Below are positions 8,689 to 19,835 of a DNA stretch of 64,000 nucleotides, piece after piece (position 1 is the first letter of the stretch; each line of letters starts with the position of its first letter). The notes beneath the pieces were generated by a model, which saw nothing but the letters and a program-made list of their open reading frames with translations, did not search any database and was not told where the DNA came from. Both the position numbers and the translations under genes were made by a program. The stretch is from Frigidibacter oleivorans (GTDB lineage Bacteria; Pseudomonadota; Alphaproteobacteria; Rhodobacterales; Rhodobacteraceae): the NCBI RefSeq assembly GCF_003993775.1, contig NZ_RJRZ01000014.1, positions 1 to 64,000 of the forward strand, in the 5' to 3' direction.

Positions 8689-9939
8689 TCAGCCGGTCGT
8701 CACCAGCGCGTGCCGCTTGCGCCCCGCCGACAGCTTCACCGGCGCGGCCAGATCGGCGGCGGTGAAGATGCGCCCGGCATCGGTTTCCGCCGCATCGTCC
8801 ACCCGCAGCCCCCCTTCCGCGATCAGCCGCTTGGCATCCTTGCCGGATTTCGCCAGACCCGACCGCACCACCAGCTGCGCAAGGCTGATGCCCTCGGTCA
8901 GTTCGGCGGCGGGCAGGGCGAGCGTCGGCAGATCCTCTCCGATCCCGCCCTTCTCGAACACCTCGCGCGCCGTGGCCTCGGCCGCCGCCGCGGCATCGGC
9001 CCCGTGCAGAAGCGCCGTCACCTCATTGGCGAGGATCGCCTTGGCGGCATTGATCTCCGACCCCGCCAGCGCGCCCAGACGGTCGCATTCCTCGACGGGA
9101 AGTTCGGTGTAGAGCTTCAGGAACCGTCCGACATCGGCATCGGTGGTGTTGCGCCAGAACTGCCAGAACTCGTAGGGCGACAGCATCGCCGCGTTCAGCC
9201 AGACCGCGCCGCCCTGCGATTTGCCCATCTTGCGCCCGTCCGAAGTCGTCAAGAGCGGCGAGGTCAGGCCGAAGATCTCGTGATCCAGCACCCGCCGGGT
9301 CAGGTCGATGCCGTTGACGATATTGCCCCACTGGTCCGACCCGCCCATCTGCAACAGGCAGCCATAGCGGCGGTTCAGTTCGAGGAAATCGTAGGCCTGC
9401 AGGATCATGTAGTTGAATTCGAGGAAGGACAGGCTCTGTTCCCGGTCCAGCCGCGACTTCACGCTCTCGAAGCTGAGCATGCGGTTGACGCTGAAATGCC
9501 GCCCGATGTCGCGCAGGAAATCGAGGTAGTTCAGGCTGTCGAGCCATTCGGCATTGTTCAGCATCAGCGCGCCGGTCGCGCCCGCATCATAGGACAGGTA
9601 GCGGGCGAAGACCTGCTGCATTCCGTCGATATTGGCGTCGATCTGCGCGGGCGTCAGCAGCGGCCGCTCCTCGCTGCGGAAGGAGGGATCGCCGACCTTG
9701 GTGGTGCCGCCGCCCATCAGCGTGATCGGGCGATGCCCGGTCTTCTGCAGCCAGCGCAGCATCATGATGTTCAGAAGGTGCCCGACATGCAGCGAGGCCG
9801 CGGTGGCATCGTAGCCGATATAGGCCGGTACCACCCCGCCCATCAGCGCCTGGTCCAGCGCCTGAAGGTCGGTGCAGTCGGCCATGTATCCCCGCTGGAT
9901 CATCACCTGCAGGAAATCGGACTTCGGATGCCAGGTCAT
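8689..9939 (-). CDS. tyrS: Tyrosyl-tRNA synthetase
   Basis: This 416-residue class I synthetase charges tRNA-Tyr. The HIGH-type signature is HVGHLLNIM near residue 45, the KMSKS loop is KMGKS ([10 protein letters not shown]), and the tyrosine-binding segments YDATAASL and [11 protein letters not shown] are present. A C-terminal S4-like RNA-binding domain ([26 protein letters not shown]) completes it. The start at 9939 follows AAAGGGGAC. It is divergent from anmK across 56 bases. Confidence 0.96.
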   Translation of the reverse strand: MTWHPKSDFLQVMIQRGYMADCTDLQALDQALMGGVVPAYIGYDATAASLHVGHLLNIMMLRWLQKTGHRPITLMGGGTTKVGDPSFRSEERPLLTPAQIDANIDGMQQVFARYLSYDAGATGALMLNNAEWLDSLNYLDFLRDIGRHFSVNRMLSFESVKSRLDREQSLSFLEFNYMILQAYDFLELNRRYGCLLQMGGSDQWGNIVNGIDLTRRVLDHEIFGLTSPLLTTSDGRKMGKSQGGAVWLNAAMLSPYEFWQFWRNTTDADVGRFLKLYTELPVEECDRLGALAGSEINAAKAILANEVTALLHGADAAAAAEATAREVFEKGGIGEDLPTLALPAAELTEGISLAQLVVRSGLAKSGKDAKRLIAEGGLRVDDAAETDAGRIFTAADLAAPVKLSAGRKRHALVTTG

Positions 9940-9995
9940 GGTTGTCCCCTTTCTTTGCAGGCGGATATACCTGTCGCGACAGCGGAGGGAAAGCC

Positions 9996-11138
9996 ATGGC
10001 GGCGATGGTGCGGAATGCGGGTCATCGCGCGGGTCCGGTGGCGGGCAGCGGCCCGGTCTGGGCGCTCGGCTGCATGTCGGGCACCTCGCTGGACGGGGTG
10101 GATGCGGCGATGGTGCTGACCGACGGGCAGCGCATCCTCGACTTCGGCCCCACCGCCTTTCGCCCCTACAGCGCCGGGGAAAGGGCCGTTCTGGCCGCGG
10201 CGCTCGGCCTCTGGCCGGGGGACCCGGGCGTGGCGGCGGCGGCAGAGGTGGTGGAGATCGCGCATTGCGAGCTGCTGTCGCGCTTTTCGGGGGCCGATCT
10301 GGTGGGGTTCCACGGCCAAACGCTGGCCCATGACCCGCAGGGCGGGCGCACCCATCAGGCGGGCGATGGCGAGGTGCTGGCCCGGGCGCTGGACCTGCCG
10401 GTGGTCTGGGATTTCCGCTCGGCCGACATGCGGATGGGCGGGCAGGGCGCGCCGCTGGCCCCCTTCTACCATTTCGCCTGTGCCGGGCGGATCGGGGCCA
10501 CCGCGCCGCTGGCCTTCCTGAACCTCGGGGGGGTGGGCAACCTGACCTTCGTCGATCCCGCCCGCAGCGCGCCCGAGGCGCCCGGCGCGCTGCTCGCCTT
10601 CGATACCGGGCCGGCCAATGCGCCGGTGAACGACCTGATGCAGGCGCGGCGGGGGCTCGCGCAGGACGAGGGCGGGGCGCTCGCGGCCGGGGGGGCGGTG
10701 GACGATGCGGTGCTGGAGGCTTTCCTCGACCATCCGTTCTTCTGGAAGATGCCGCCGAAATCGCTGGACCGGAACGCGTTCCACGCGCTCTTCGACCGGG
10801 TCGCGGGGCTGGCGGATGCCGATGCTGCGGCGACGCTGACCGCGGCCTGCGCGGCGGCGGTGGCGCGGGGGATGGAGCATCTGCCCGCCCGGCCCGCGCG
10901 GATGCTGGTCGGGGGCGGCGGGCGGCACAATGCCACGCTGATGGGGATGCTGGCGGCGCGGCTGCCCGGCATCGCGGTCGAACCGGTCGAGGCGGCAGGG
11001 CTGGACGGCGACATGCTGGAGGCGCAGGCCTTCGCCTTTCTCGCGGTGCGGGCGCTGCACGGGCTGCCGACCTCTTGCCCCGGCACCACCGGGGTGGCGG
11101 CGGCGGTGGGCGGGGCGCGGATCTCGCGGCCGGCCTGA
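9996..11138 (+). CDS. anmK: Anhydro-N-acetylmuramic acid kinase
   Basis: AnmK phosphorylates and hydrolyses 1,6-anhydroMurNAc to MurNAc-6-phosphate in peptidoglycan recycling. The 380-residue protein has the ATP-binding [11 protein letters not shown] near residue 28, [17 protein letters not shown], the FDTGPAN phosphate segment and a late LVGGGGRHN. The ATG at 9996 was chosen because AGCGGAGGGA lies directly before it; an in-frame start at 9942 has no such site. Confidence 0.93.
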   Translation: MAAMVRNAGHRAGPVAGSGPVWALGCMSGTSLDGVDAAMVLTDGQRILDFGPTAFRPYSAGERAVLAAALGLWPGDPGVAAAAEVVEIAHCELLSRFSGADLVGFHGQTLAHDPQGGRTHQAGDGEVLARALDLPVVWDFRSADMRMGGQGAPLAPFYHFACAGRIGATAPLAFLNLGGVGNLTFVDPARSAPEAPGALLAFDTGPANAPVNDLMQARRGLAQDEGGALAAGGAVDDAVLEAFLDHPFFWKMPPKSLDRNAFHALFDRVAGLADADAAATLTAACAAAVARGMEHLPARPARMLVGGGGRHNATLMGMLAARLPGIAVEPVEAAGLDGDMLEAQAFAFLAVRALHGLPTSCPGTTGVAAAVGGARISRPA

Positions 11139-11223
11139 GGCGACTTTCCGGGAACCGGCGCGGGCCGGGGCCGGTTTCCCCATGGAAGCCCCGGCTGCCG
11201 GCCGGGCCGATGCAGGAGCCATG

Positions 11224-11745
11224 ATGACCCGTCCCATCCTTCGCCCCGTCCTTCTGTCCCTGCCGGTCGCGCTGATGGCGGCGCTGCCGGTCGCCGCGCA
11301 GGACGCGACCACCGCGCCGCCCGCCGAGGCGGCCGCCCCCGAATCCGCGGCCGCCGCGGGCGAAGGGGCGCCCGTCGCCGCCCCGGCGCTGGCCGGATCG
11401 GACCTGTCCGGCCTTTGGCCCGCCAGCGAGGCGATCGACAAGCCGCTTTATGCCGTGTCTCTGCCCAATGGCGACTGGTCGCTGGCCGACACCTTCACCG
11501 CCGTTCCCGCCGAATGGGTGGAAATCGGCGAGGTGGAGGACATCATGCTGGACCCCGAGGGCCAGGTCGTGGGCGTGCTGGCCGAGATCGGTGGCTTCCT
11601 CGGCCTCGGCGATCACGAGGTGCTGCTGGAGCCGGCCGAACTGCGCGCGGTGCGGGTGAACAATGACATCTTCTATGTCACCCGCTATTCCGAGGATGCG
11701 CTGCGCGAGCTGCCGCAGGCCGAGGGCCAGTGGTGGGATGACTGA
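11224..11745 (+). CDS. Exported PRC-barrel domain protein
   Basis: This 173-residue protein has a signal peptide (hydrophobic run ending LPVAAQ near residue 24). An alanine/proline/glutamate-rich linker follows, then a C-terminal PRC-barrel (about residues 75-165; [20 protein letters not shown] is the signature part). PRC-barrels are small beta modules found in ribosome maturation and photosynthetic reaction-centre H subunits; exported versions in this family have no assigned role. Two ATGs stand in tandem (11221, 11224); the second fits CAGGAG spacing better. Confidence 0.75.
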   Translation: MTRPILRPVLLSLPVALMAALPVAAQDATTAPPAEAAAPESAAAAGEGAPVAAPALAGSDLSGLWPASEAIDKPLYAVSLPNGDWSLADTFTAVPAEWVEIGEVEDIMLDPEGQVVGVLAEIGGFLGLGDHEVLLEPAELRAVRVNNDIFYVTRYSEDALRELPQAEGQWWDD

Positions 11746-11813
11746 CCGCCCGCTTGCGGGCACCGCCGCGCCCGCCTAGGGTCGCGGTGACCGCAAGCCG
11801 CGCCCGAGCCCGG

Positions 11814-12626
11814 ATGACCGCCGAGACCGACCCTCCCGCCGCCCGCCCGGCGCCGAAGATGCCGCCGCGCGGGGCCGCCCATGACGGGCTGGTCACCGCG
11901 ATGGGCAACCGGCTGCTGCCCTTCTACCGGCGTTTTCCGGTGGCGGGGCCGCTGGCGCTGACCACGCTCGACCCGCGGGGGGCGATCCTGCCGGCGCAGC
12001 GGGTGTTCTACAGCCGGATGCCCAAGGTCGCCAATTCCACCATCAGCCGGGCGCTGGCACTGCAGGGCGGGCATGGCGCGGCGCTGGCGCGCGGCGGGCG
12101 GGCGAAAGAGCTGATGACCCGGCCCTCGCGCCTCGGCCCACGCCGTGCGGCGGAACTGGCCGATCCCGACAGCGGCTGGTTCCGCTTCACCGTCGTCCGC
12201 AACCCCTATACCCGCACCCTGTCGGCCTTTCTGGGCAAGATCCTCAGCCGGGCGGCGCAGTCGCGGCCCTTCTATGCCTGGTTCGACCCGCCCGCGCCGC
12301 GCCCCCCGGTCTTTCGCGATTTCGTCGAATTCCTCGCGGCGGGCGGGCTGTGGCATGACATCCATTGGGCGCCGCAAAGCGATGTGCTGCTGCTGCCGGT
12401 GGACCGCTTCGATTTCATCGGCCGGTTCGAGACGTTGGAGGCCGATCTTCAGACCGCGCTTCATCGCGGTTTCGGCGCCGATACGGTTCTGGACCTGCGC
12501 CCCGCCGGACCCAGCACCGGCGCCTCGGCCAAGCGGGCGCAGCATTACGACGCCGAGACGCGGGCGATGGTCGCGCGGCTTTATGCGCGGGATTTCAGTA
12601 TTTTCGGCTACGATCCTGACGCATAG
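11814..12626 (+). CDS. Sulfotransferase-family protein
   Basis: This 270-residue cytosolic-type protein carries the PAPS-binding 5'-phosphosulfate motif in YSRMPKVANSTISRAL (about residue 65) and a 3'-phosphate motif in FTVVRNPYTRTLSAFLGKI (about 125), as in Sulfotransfer_2/HNK-1-type enzymes. It would transfer sulfate from PAPS to a carbohydrate or other surface acceptor. No polysaccharide locus is adjacent, so the acceptor is unknown. An upstream in-frame start at 11754 would add a basic tail; the ATG at 11814 is preferred but its ribosome site is weak. Confidence 0.75.
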   Translation: MTAETDPPAARPAPKMPPRGAAHDGLVTAMGNRLLPFYRRFPVAGPLALTTLDPRGAILPAQRVFYSRMPKVANSTISRALALQGGHGAALARGGRAKELMTRPSRLGPRRAAELADPDSGWFRFTVVRNPYTRTLSAFLGKILSRAAQSRPFYAWFDPPAPRPPVFRDFVEFLAAGGLWHDIHWAPQSDVLLLPVDRFDFIGRFETLEADLQTALHRGFGADTVLDLRPAGPSTGASAKRAQHYDAETRAMVARLYARDFSIFGYDPDA

Positions 12627-12731
12627 TCTGCCGCGGCGGGTCTGCCGGGCAGACCCGGGGCCTGCCACCCCAAGGCTTGCCACGGGCCGCCGTTTCGGCA
12701 TGGTCGGCAGAACATGACCCGAGGTTCGCCC

Positions 12732-13397
12732 ATGCTTCTTCGCCGCTTGGCGATCGCCCTGATCGCCCTCGCCCCTGGCAGCGCCTTCGCCGCCGATTGC
12801 CCGATCTGCGGGCCGCAGAGCCTGATCATCGACTTCACCGATATCGGCCCCACCCGGGTCGAGACCCGCTTCGACCCGATCGTGCCTTGGCTGGACGCAG
12901 GGCGGGGCACGGGGCTGATCCTGTCGCAGGACGATGCCTTCGCCTTCTGCAACGCGGTGGGGCATCCGGTCGGCGACAGCGAGTTGCGCAGGGACGTCTT
13001 CAACCGGATGTTCGACATCTACCGGGAGAAATACCAGGCGGGTCATGTGCTTGACCTCTATCCCGGCATCCGCTGCTCGCCCGGCGTCTCGCTGCTGTCC
13101 ACCGCCGTCACCTATGGCAACTTCGAGGCCGCAATCGAGATGTACAAGATGCACGTCCCGCTGAACACGGTCAACGAGCGGGGCGAGACGGAGCTCGACT
13201 ACCTGGTGAACGTCATCGGCCAGATCCGCGACGGCCGGCCCGGCAACCTGATGTGGTACCGGCCGTTCTTCCGGGCCTTTCGCGGCGACAGGCCGAATTA
13301 CGACATCCCGCTCATGACCTGCGAGGTCGAGGGCACCTGCCGCTGCCCGTTCTCCTTGCCGGAATACGGCGCGGAATGCGTGCCCGCGCAAAACTGA
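12732..13397 (+). CDS. Exported cysteine-rich protein of unknown function
   Basis: This 221-residue protein has a clear signal peptide (LLRRLAIALIALAPGSAFA, cleavage before ADCPIC). The mature part contains about nine cysteines, including CPIC near its start and CEVEGTCRC near the end, so disulfides in the periplasm are likely. A central stretch (LLSTAVTYGNFEAAIEMYKMHVPLNTVNERGETELDYLV) is reminiscent of a single ankyrin-type helix pair. An extra ATG at 12714 is possible. A strong bidirectional terminator follows. Confidence 0.7.
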   Translation: MLLRRLAIALIALAPGSAFAADCPICGPQSLIIDFTDIGPTRVETRFDPIVPWLDAGRGTGLILSQDDAFAFCNAVGHPVGDSELRRDVFNRMFDIYREKYQAGHVLDLYPGIRCSPGVSLLSTAVTYGNFEAAIEMYKMHVPLNTVNERGETELDYLVNVIGQIRDGRPGNLMWYRPFFRAFRGDRPNYDIPLMTCEVEGTCRCPFSLPEYGAECVPAQN

Positions 13398-13398
13398 C

Positions 13399-13440
13399 CG
13401 GCACCGCCCGGGGCGCGCGCGCGCGGCCCGGGCGGTGCCG
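13399..13440. terminator. Bidirectional terminator between convergent genes
   Basis: A perfect 14-bp stem (CGGCACCGCCCGGG at 13399-13412, CCCGGGCGGTGCCG at 13427-13440) encloses a CG-repeat loop. The plus-strand tail is TGTTGCGTGTCT and the minus-strand tail is GTCAGTTTT, so it can serve both the secreted-protein gene and eno. Confidence 0.75.
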
Positions 13441-13451
13441 TGTTGCGTGTC

Positions 13452-14744
<1,293 letters not shown>

Positions 14745-14806
14745 TCAGGCTGTCCCGGCTTCGCGCCCTGCTTAGCGCGGGGACTTTGGCAAGGAAAGCC
14801 GCGGCA

Positions 14807-15673
14807 TCACCGTTTGCGCTGCCGTTTGCGCTCGCGCCAGGCAGCATAGAGGCCCGATCCCACGATCAGCCCGCTGCCGGCCAGGGTCAGGGCGTCGGGG
14901 CGTTCGGCGAAGACCGTCGTGCCGATGACAAGCGCGAAGACCAGCCGCATGTAGCGGAAGGGCGTCACCGCCGACACCTCGCCCACGCGCATCGCCGCGG
15001 TGATCGCCCAGTATCCGGCGATGCCGCAGACGGTCGCCGCCGCGATGGGCCAGGCGCCGGCCGGTCCGGGCCAGACCGGCGCATCGCCCGCGAGGACCAG
15101 GATCAGACCCAGCAGCGCCACCGATCCCATGCCGGAACTGGCCACCTGCATGGTGCCGATGCCGTCCGGGATGCGCCGGGTGGCGATGTCGCGCACCGTC
15201 AGCCCGGCCACGGCCAGCAGCGGCCACAGCAGCGCCGCGCTGAAATCGGCGCCGCCCGGCCGGATGATCAGCAGCATGCCCATGAAGCCGGTGCCCACCG
15301 CCAGCCAGCGCCGCCAGCCCACGGTTTCGCCCAGAACCAGCGCCGCGGCCATCGTCACCGCCAGCGGGATCGCCTGGAACACCGCGGTGGCCGTGGTCAG
15401 CGGGATCGTCGCCAGCGCGGTGACGAAGCCCCATGTGCCGATCATCTCGCCGATGTTGCGGGCCAGAAGCGCGGGCGAGGCCAGGGCGGGGGTCAGCACC
15501 CGCTGCCCCTCGCGCGCGGCCAGACGAGCGAAGATCACCGCGCCCACGACACCCAGGATCAGCAGCACCTGACCCAGCGGCTGCCGTGCCAGCGCCAGTT
15601 TCAGGAACATGTCTTCCAGCGCGAACAGCGCCATCGACACGACCATCAGCACGATGGCGCGCATGTTGTCCAA
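14807..15673 (-). CDS. EamA/DMT-family transporter
   Basis: This 288-residue protein has about ten transmembrane helices in two EamA repeats, each with the small-residue-rich helices of the drug/metabolite transporter superfamily. The first repeat begins VLMVVSMALFALEDMFLKL and the second contains FRYMRLVFALVIGTTVFAERPDALTLAGSGLIV. The C-terminus is a basic RERKRQRKR cytoplasmic tail. The substrate cannot be predicted. It lies downstream of eno's promoter on the same strand but is separately positioned. Confidence 0.85.
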   Translation of the reverse strand: MDNMRAIVLMVVSMALFALEDMFLKLALARQPLGQVLLILGVVGAVIFARLAAREGQRVLTPALASPALLARNIGEMIGTWGFVTALATIPLTTATAVFQAIPLAVTMAAALVLGETVGWRRWLAVGTGFMGMLLIIRPGGADFSAALLWPLLAVAGLTVRDIATRRIPDGIGTMQVASSGMGSVALLGLILVLAGDAPVWPGPAGAWPIAAATVCGIAGYWAITAAMRVGEVSAVTPFRYMRLVFALVIGTTVFAERPDALTLAGSGLIVGSGLYAAWRERKRQRKR

Positions 15674-15761
15674 GTCGGGGGCCTCCCTCAGCCGCGGCGC
15701 GGCCTGTCGCCGCCACCCCTATCCCGGCGGCGGGAGGAAGGCCAGACGGAGAGAAAGGGGA

Positions 15762-16523
15762 TCAGCCGGCGCGGGTGGTGTCGCCGGATGCCTCGGCCCC
15801 CACCGCGGATACCCCGACCGCCGGCGCCTCGACCCGCAGGTCGGCCCAGATCGGCAGATGGTCCGAGGCCACGCGCGCCACCGGCGTATCCAGCACGCCC
15901 GCATCCAGCAGATGCAGCCCGCGCCCCGTCGCCACCCGGTCCAGCCGGCCGAGCGGCTGGCTGGCCGGAAAGCTGCGGCCCGGGGCGTGGACATGGAAGC
16001 CGTCGCTCAGCGCCTCCATCCCGCCCGAGGCAGACCATTCGTTGAAATCGCCGAGGATCGCGGTCGGCAGGGGGGGCATCGCCTCCAGCGCGTCGCGGAT
16101 GCGCGCCAGTTGCAGCCGGCGCCAGCGGCGGATCAGCCCCAGATGCACCGCCACCATGCGAAAGGCCGGATCGCCGTCCTCGGGCGCCACGTCCACGACC
16201 AGCGCCCCGCGCGGTTCCAGTGCGGGCAGGTCCAGCCGTTCCACCGCCGCCGCGCGCAGGCCGGCCCGCAGCAGCACCGTCTGCCCGTGCCAGCCGAGGC
16301 TGACGGGGCTGGTGGCCGCGGTGACCGGGGCGAAGCCCGTGCGCGCGCCGATCAGCTCGGGCGGCAGGGCAAAGGGGCGCGGCCCCATGCGGCGGTCCAC
16401 CTCCTGCAGGGCGATGGCATCGGCGCCGAGCGCGTTCAGCACGTCGACGGTGCGTTCGGGCAGGCGCGCGCCGTCGCTGCCCAGACATTTGCGGATGTTG
16501 TAGCTGGCCAGACGGATGCGCAT
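15762..16523 (-). CDS. Endonuclease/exonuclease/phosphatase (EEP) family protein
   Basis: This 253-residue protein has the EEP-fold metal and catalytic segments in order: ASYNIRKC near the N-terminus, ALQEVD near residue 40, the GDFNEW motif near 155 and the terminal SDHLPIWADL with the catalytic histidine. Members cleave phosphodiesters in nucleic acids, inositol phosphates or lipids; the substrate here is unclear. There is no signal peptide. The start at 16523 is preceded by GGGGAC; the open frame upstream overlaps the divergent membrane gene and is not used. Confidence 0.8.
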   Translation of the reverse strand: MRIRLASYNIRKCLGSDGARLPERTVDVLNALGADAIALQEVDRRMGPRPFALPPELIGARTGFAPVTAATSPVSLGWHGQTVLLRAGLRAAAVERLDLPALEPRGALVVDVAPEDGDPAFRMVAVHLGLIRRWRRLQLARIRDALEAMPPLPTAILGDFNEWSASGGMEALSDGFHVHAPGRSFPASQPLGRLDRVATGRGLHLLDAGVLDTPVARVASDHLPIWADLRVEAPAVGVSAVGAEASGDTTRAG

Positions 16524-16572
16524 GTCCCCAGTATAGGCGCGCCCGGCAGGGGCGAAAGCGGAAAGGACGCGA

Positions 16573-17265
16573 ATGGCACGGATCGGCCACTGGGTGACGA
16601 AATTCCGGCAGCAGCCGGAGGTGGTGCAACTGATCTGGGCAAGCCTCGCGCTGGCCTTCCTCGGCGCGCTGGCCACGGCGCGCTGGTCGCTGGCCTTCGT
16701 CGCGCTGGCCACCTTCGCGCTGTCGCTGGCGCCGCTGGTCTTCGTGCGCCGGCTGGGGGTTCGGCTGCCCATGGCCTTCGTCGCCGGGATCGTGATCTTC
16801 ATCTACTTCACGATCTTCCTGGGCGAAGCCTTCGACTTCTATGAACGGTATGTCTGGTGGGATGTGCTGTTGCATGGCGGGTCGGCGCTGGCCTTCGGCC
16901 TGATCGGCTTTCTCTTCGCCTATACGCTGTTCGAAGGCGACCGCTATGCCGCCCCGGCCTGGGCGCTGGCGCTGATCGCCTTCAGCTTTGCCGTGACCAT
17001 CGGCGCGGTCTGGGAGATCTTCGAATTCGCCATGGACCAGACGTTCGGGCTGAACATGCAGAAATCTGGGCTCGTTGACACGATGTGGGACCTGATCGTG
17101 GACGTCACCGGCGGCGGCATCGGCGCCTTTTGCGGCTTCCTGTTCCTCAAGGGGCGGGAACTGGGCGGGCTGACGGCGGTGCTGCACGACTTCGTCGAGA
17201 AGAACCGCGCCTTCTATCGCCGCCACCGGCCGCATCGCCGCGCCCGCCGCGGACAGCGCGACTGA
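16573..17265 (+). CDS. Integral membrane protein of unknown function (DUF2238-like)
   Basis: This 230-residue protein has about six hydrophobic segments. WDVLLHGGSALAFGLIGFLF, TIGAVWEIFEFAMDQTFGL and DTMWDLIVDVTGGGIGAF contain conserved acidic and aromatic residues within or near membranes, as seen in DUF2238/YjdF-like proteins. A basic C-terminal tail (RRHRPHRRARRGQR) should be cytoplasmic. It is divergent from the EEP gene and ends 4 bases before the convergent selO stop. No function is assigned. Confidence 0.75.
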   Translation: MARIGHWVTKFRQQPEVVQLIWASLALAFLGALATARWSLAFVALATFALSLAPLVFVRRLGVRLPMAFVAGIVIFIYFTIFLGEAFDFYERYVWWDVLLHGGSALAFGLIGFLFAYTLFEGDRYAAPAWALALIAFSFAVTIGAVWEIFEFAMDQTFGLNMQKSGLVDTMWDLIVDVTGGGIGAFCGFLFLKGRELGGLTAVLHDFVEKNRAFYRRHRPHRRARRGQRD

Positions 17266-17269
17266 TCCC

Positions 17270-18724
17270 TCAGGTGCCGCAGAAGGTGCGCAACACCCGC
17301 TGTTCCGGCCAGGGCGCGGCGCGATACGGGCTGTCGGGCGCGGCATCGAAGGGGGCGGCCAGCGCCGCGTTCAGGGCGTGGAACGGGGCGAAATCGCCCT
17401 CCACCGCCGCCGCGATCGCCTCTTCGACCCGGTGATTGCGGGCGATGATCGCGGGGTTGGCCCGCGCCATCGCCGCCTTCGCCCCGTCGATGCCCCCCGG
17501 TTCCTGCGCCAGCCGCGCCTGCCAGCCCGCCTCCCACGCGTCGAAGGCGGCGGGGTCGAGGAACTCGTCGCGGGCCTTGCCCTCCAGCAGCGCGCGGAAG
17601 GTGCGGGTGAAATCGGCCTGCCCCCCGGCCATCCGGGTCAGCAGATCCTCGATCAGCGGCCGGTCGGCCTCGGTCGCGGCGGACAGGCCGATTTTCGCGC
17701 CGAAGAGGGCCAGCCATTCCGCCTGATAGATCTCGGCGAAGCCATGCACCACCGCCGTCGCCTCCTCGACCGCGGCGGCGGGCTCGCCCCCGATCAGCGG
17801 CAGCAGGCAGGTCGCAAGCTGTGCGAGGTTCCAGACCCCGATCTGCGGCTGGTTCGCCCAGGCATAGCGCCCGAACTGGTCGATCGAGGAAAACACCGTC
17901 TCGGGGTGATAATCGTCCATGAAGGCGCAGGGGCCATAGTCGATGGTCTCGCCCGACACTGCCATGTTGTCGGTGTTCATCACCCCGTGGATGAAGCCGA
18001 GCGCCATCCATTGCGCGATCAGCCGTGCCTGCCGGTCCACCACCGCCGCCAGCAGCGCCATCGGACCCTCGGCCCCGGGATAGTGCCGGGCGATGACATG
18101 GTCGGTCAGCAGGCGCAGCGCCTCGGTATCGTTGCGGGCGCGGAAGAACTGGAAGGTGCCGACGCGGATATGGCTGGCCGCCACCCGCAACAGCACCGCG
18201 CCCGGCAGCGGACCCTGTTCGCGCCAGACCTGCTCGCCGGTCGTGGCCGCCGCCAGCGCCCGGGTCGTGGGTACGTTCAGGGCCGCCATCGCCTCGCTGA
18301 CGATCCATTCGCGCAGGACCGGCCCCAGCCAGGCCCGCCCGTCGCCGCGGCGCGAGAAGGGCGTGGGGCCGGAGCCCTTCAGCTGCAGATCGAAGCGGCC
18401 CCCTGCGAGGGGTGAGTCCGCCGGCGCCACCACCTCGCCCAGCAGGATCGCGCGACCGTCGCCAAGCTGCGGGTTGAAGCCGCCGAACTGATGCCCGGCA
18501 TAGGCCTGGGCCAGCGGCTCCGCCCCCTCGGGCAGCCAGTTGCCGGCCACCATCGCCACGCCCTCGGCCCCGGTCAGCGCCTCGGGGTCGAGCCCGAGCG
18601 CGCGGGCCAGCGCCGCATTGACGGCGATGGGGCCGGGGGCGGCCACGGGGACCGGGGCCTGCCGCACATGAAAGCGGTCCGGCAGGCGGGCATAGCTGTT
18701 GTCGAAGGGGATGTGCAGGGTCAT
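17270..18724 (-). CDS. selO: Protein adenylyltransferase SelO
   Basis: SelO is a pseudokinase-fold enzyme that transfers AMP from ATP to protein hydroxyls, linked to redox stress. The 484-residue protein has [35 protein letters not shown] and the catalytic metal segment [24 protein letters not shown]. The C-terminus is TFCGT, with a cysteine where eukaryotic SelO carries selenocysteine close to its end. It probably shares a transcript with the nucleoside hydrolase gene 52 bases upstream. Confidence 0.93.
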   Translation of the reverse strand: MTLHIPFDNSYARLPDRFHVRQAPVPVAAPGPIAVNAALARALGLDPEALTGAEGVAMVAGNWLPEGAEPLAQAYAGHQFGGFNPQLGDGRAILLGEVVAPADSPLAGGRFDLQLKGSGPTPFSRRGDGRAWLGPVLREWIVSEAMAALNVPTTRALAAATTGEQVWREQGPLPGAVLLRVAASHIRVGTFQFFRARNDTEALRLLTDHVIARHYPGAEGPMALLAAVVDRQARLIAQWMALGFIHGVMNTDNMAVSGETIDYGPCAFMDDYHPETVFSSIDQFGRYAWANQPQIGVWNLAQLATCLLPLIGGEPAAAVEEATAVVHGFAEIYQAEWLALFGAKIGLSAATEADRPLIEDLLTRMAGGQADFTRTFRALLEGKARDEFLDPAAFDAWEAGWQARLAQEPGGIDGAKAAMARANPAIIARNHRVEEAIAAAVEGDFAPFHALNAALAAPFDAAPDSPYRAAPWPEQRVLRTFCGT

Positions 18725-18776
18725 GGGCCAGATATGGGGCCTGTGCCGGCGCGGGTCCAGCCCGGCGGGCCGGCCG

Positions 18777-19718
18777 CTACAGCCGTCCGATGCGGTCGGT
18801 CAGCAGCGCGAAGAAGCCCTCGCGGTCGATCCCGCCCATGAACATCGCATTGGCCGGCCGGCCCGACACGCCCCACCAGTCGGCGACCGTCATCCCCAGC
18901 GTATATTCGCCGCGGGTCTCGATCTCGACATTCACATGCCGCCCGGTGAACAGCCCGGGCTGCAGCAGATAGGCGATGACGCAGGGGTCGTGCAGGGGGG
19001 CGCCCTCCTGCCCGTATTTCTGCTTGTCGTAGCGTTCGAAGAAATCGGTCCAGCCCGCCACCGCCGCGCCCGCCTTCGTGCCCATGGCGCGGAAGGCCTC
19101 GACCTTGCTGCGGTCGGTCAGCGCCTTGTGCGTCACGTCCAGCGGCATCACCACCAGCGGCACGCCGGCGCGGAACACGATCTCGGCCGCCTCGGGATCC
19201 ACATGGATGTTGAATTCGGCGGCGGGGGTGATGTTGCCCACCTCGAAATAGGCCCCGCCCATCAGCACGATGCCTTCCAGCCGCGAGGCGATGTCGGGCG
19301 CCCGGGTGAAGGCGGTGGCGATGTTGGTCAGCGGCCCGAGCACGCAGAGCGTGACGGTGCCGGGCGTTTCGGCGCGCAGCGTGTCGATCAGGAAATCGAC
19401 GGCATGGCGGTCGGCCAGCGGCATTTCGGGTTCCGGCAGGTCGGCGCCGTCCAGCCCCGACTTGCCGTGCACATGTTCGGCGGTGATCAGACGGCGCACC
19501 ATCGGTCCGTCGCAGCCGGCGAAGACCCGCACATCGCCGCGCCCCGCCAGTTCGCAGATCATCCGCGCGTTCCGCTGGGTCAGCGACAGCGGCACGTTCC
19601 CGGCGACGGCGGTGATGCCCAGCACCTCCAGTTCCGGCGAGGCCAGCGCCAGCAGGATCGCCACGGCGTCGTCCTGCCCGGGATCGGTGTCGATGATGAT
19701 CTTGCGCGGCGTGGTCAT
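18777..19718 (-). CDS. Inosine-uridine preferring nucleoside hydrolase family
   Basis: This 313-residue protein of the IunH/RihA family hydrolyses N-glycosidic bonds of ribonucleosides for purine/pyrimidine salvage. The calcium-binding signature DTDPGQDDA is at residues 10-18 and [21 protein letters not shown] follows. The central VLGPLTNIA and the late DPCVIAYLL (calcium ligand) are also present. Base specificity cannot be fixed. It lies upstream of selO on the same strand. Confidence 0.9.
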   Translation of the reverse strand: MTTPRKIIIDTDPGQDDAVAILLALASPELEVLGITAVAGNVPLSLTQRNARMICELAGRGDVRVFAGCDGPMVRRLITAEHVHGKSGLDGADLPEPEMPLADRHAVDFLIDTLRAETPGTVTLCVLGPLTNIATAFTRAPDIASRLEGIVLMGGAYFEVGNITPAAEFNIHVDPEAAEIVFRAGVPLVVMPLDVTHKALTDRSKVEAFRAMGTKAGAAVAGWTDFFERYDKQKYGQEGAPLHDPCVIAYLLQPGLFTGRHVNVEIETRGEYTLGMTVADWWGVSGRPANAMFMGGIDREGFFALLTDRIGRL

Positions 19719-19768
19719 GGGTCCCTCCAGTCGCGCGGAAGCGTGACCGTCCCGCCCCGCAAAGTAAA

Positions 19769-19799
19769 GGACCGGCGGGCCGAAAAAGCCCGCCGGTCC
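19769..19799 (-). terminator. Rho-independent terminator after the iron-binding protein gene
   Basis: A 12-bp stem (GGACCGGCGGGC / GCCCGCCGGTCC) with a 7-base loop. Read on the minus strand it is followed by TTTACTTTG, and it lies 37 bases beyond the stop of the iron-binding protein gene at 19836. Confidence 0.8.
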
Positions 19800-19835
19800 C
19801 GGCGTCAGTCAGGAAACGCGATCAGCAGCAGTTAG

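Noticed and set aside
8689-11763. Open frame of over 1000 codons running upstream of tyrS on the minus strand
   Set aside because: Only the last 416 codons match tyrosyl-tRNA synthetase. The upstream part is antisense to anmK and the PRC-barrel gene and lacks protein-like composition. The ATG at 9939 with its ribosome site is the true start.
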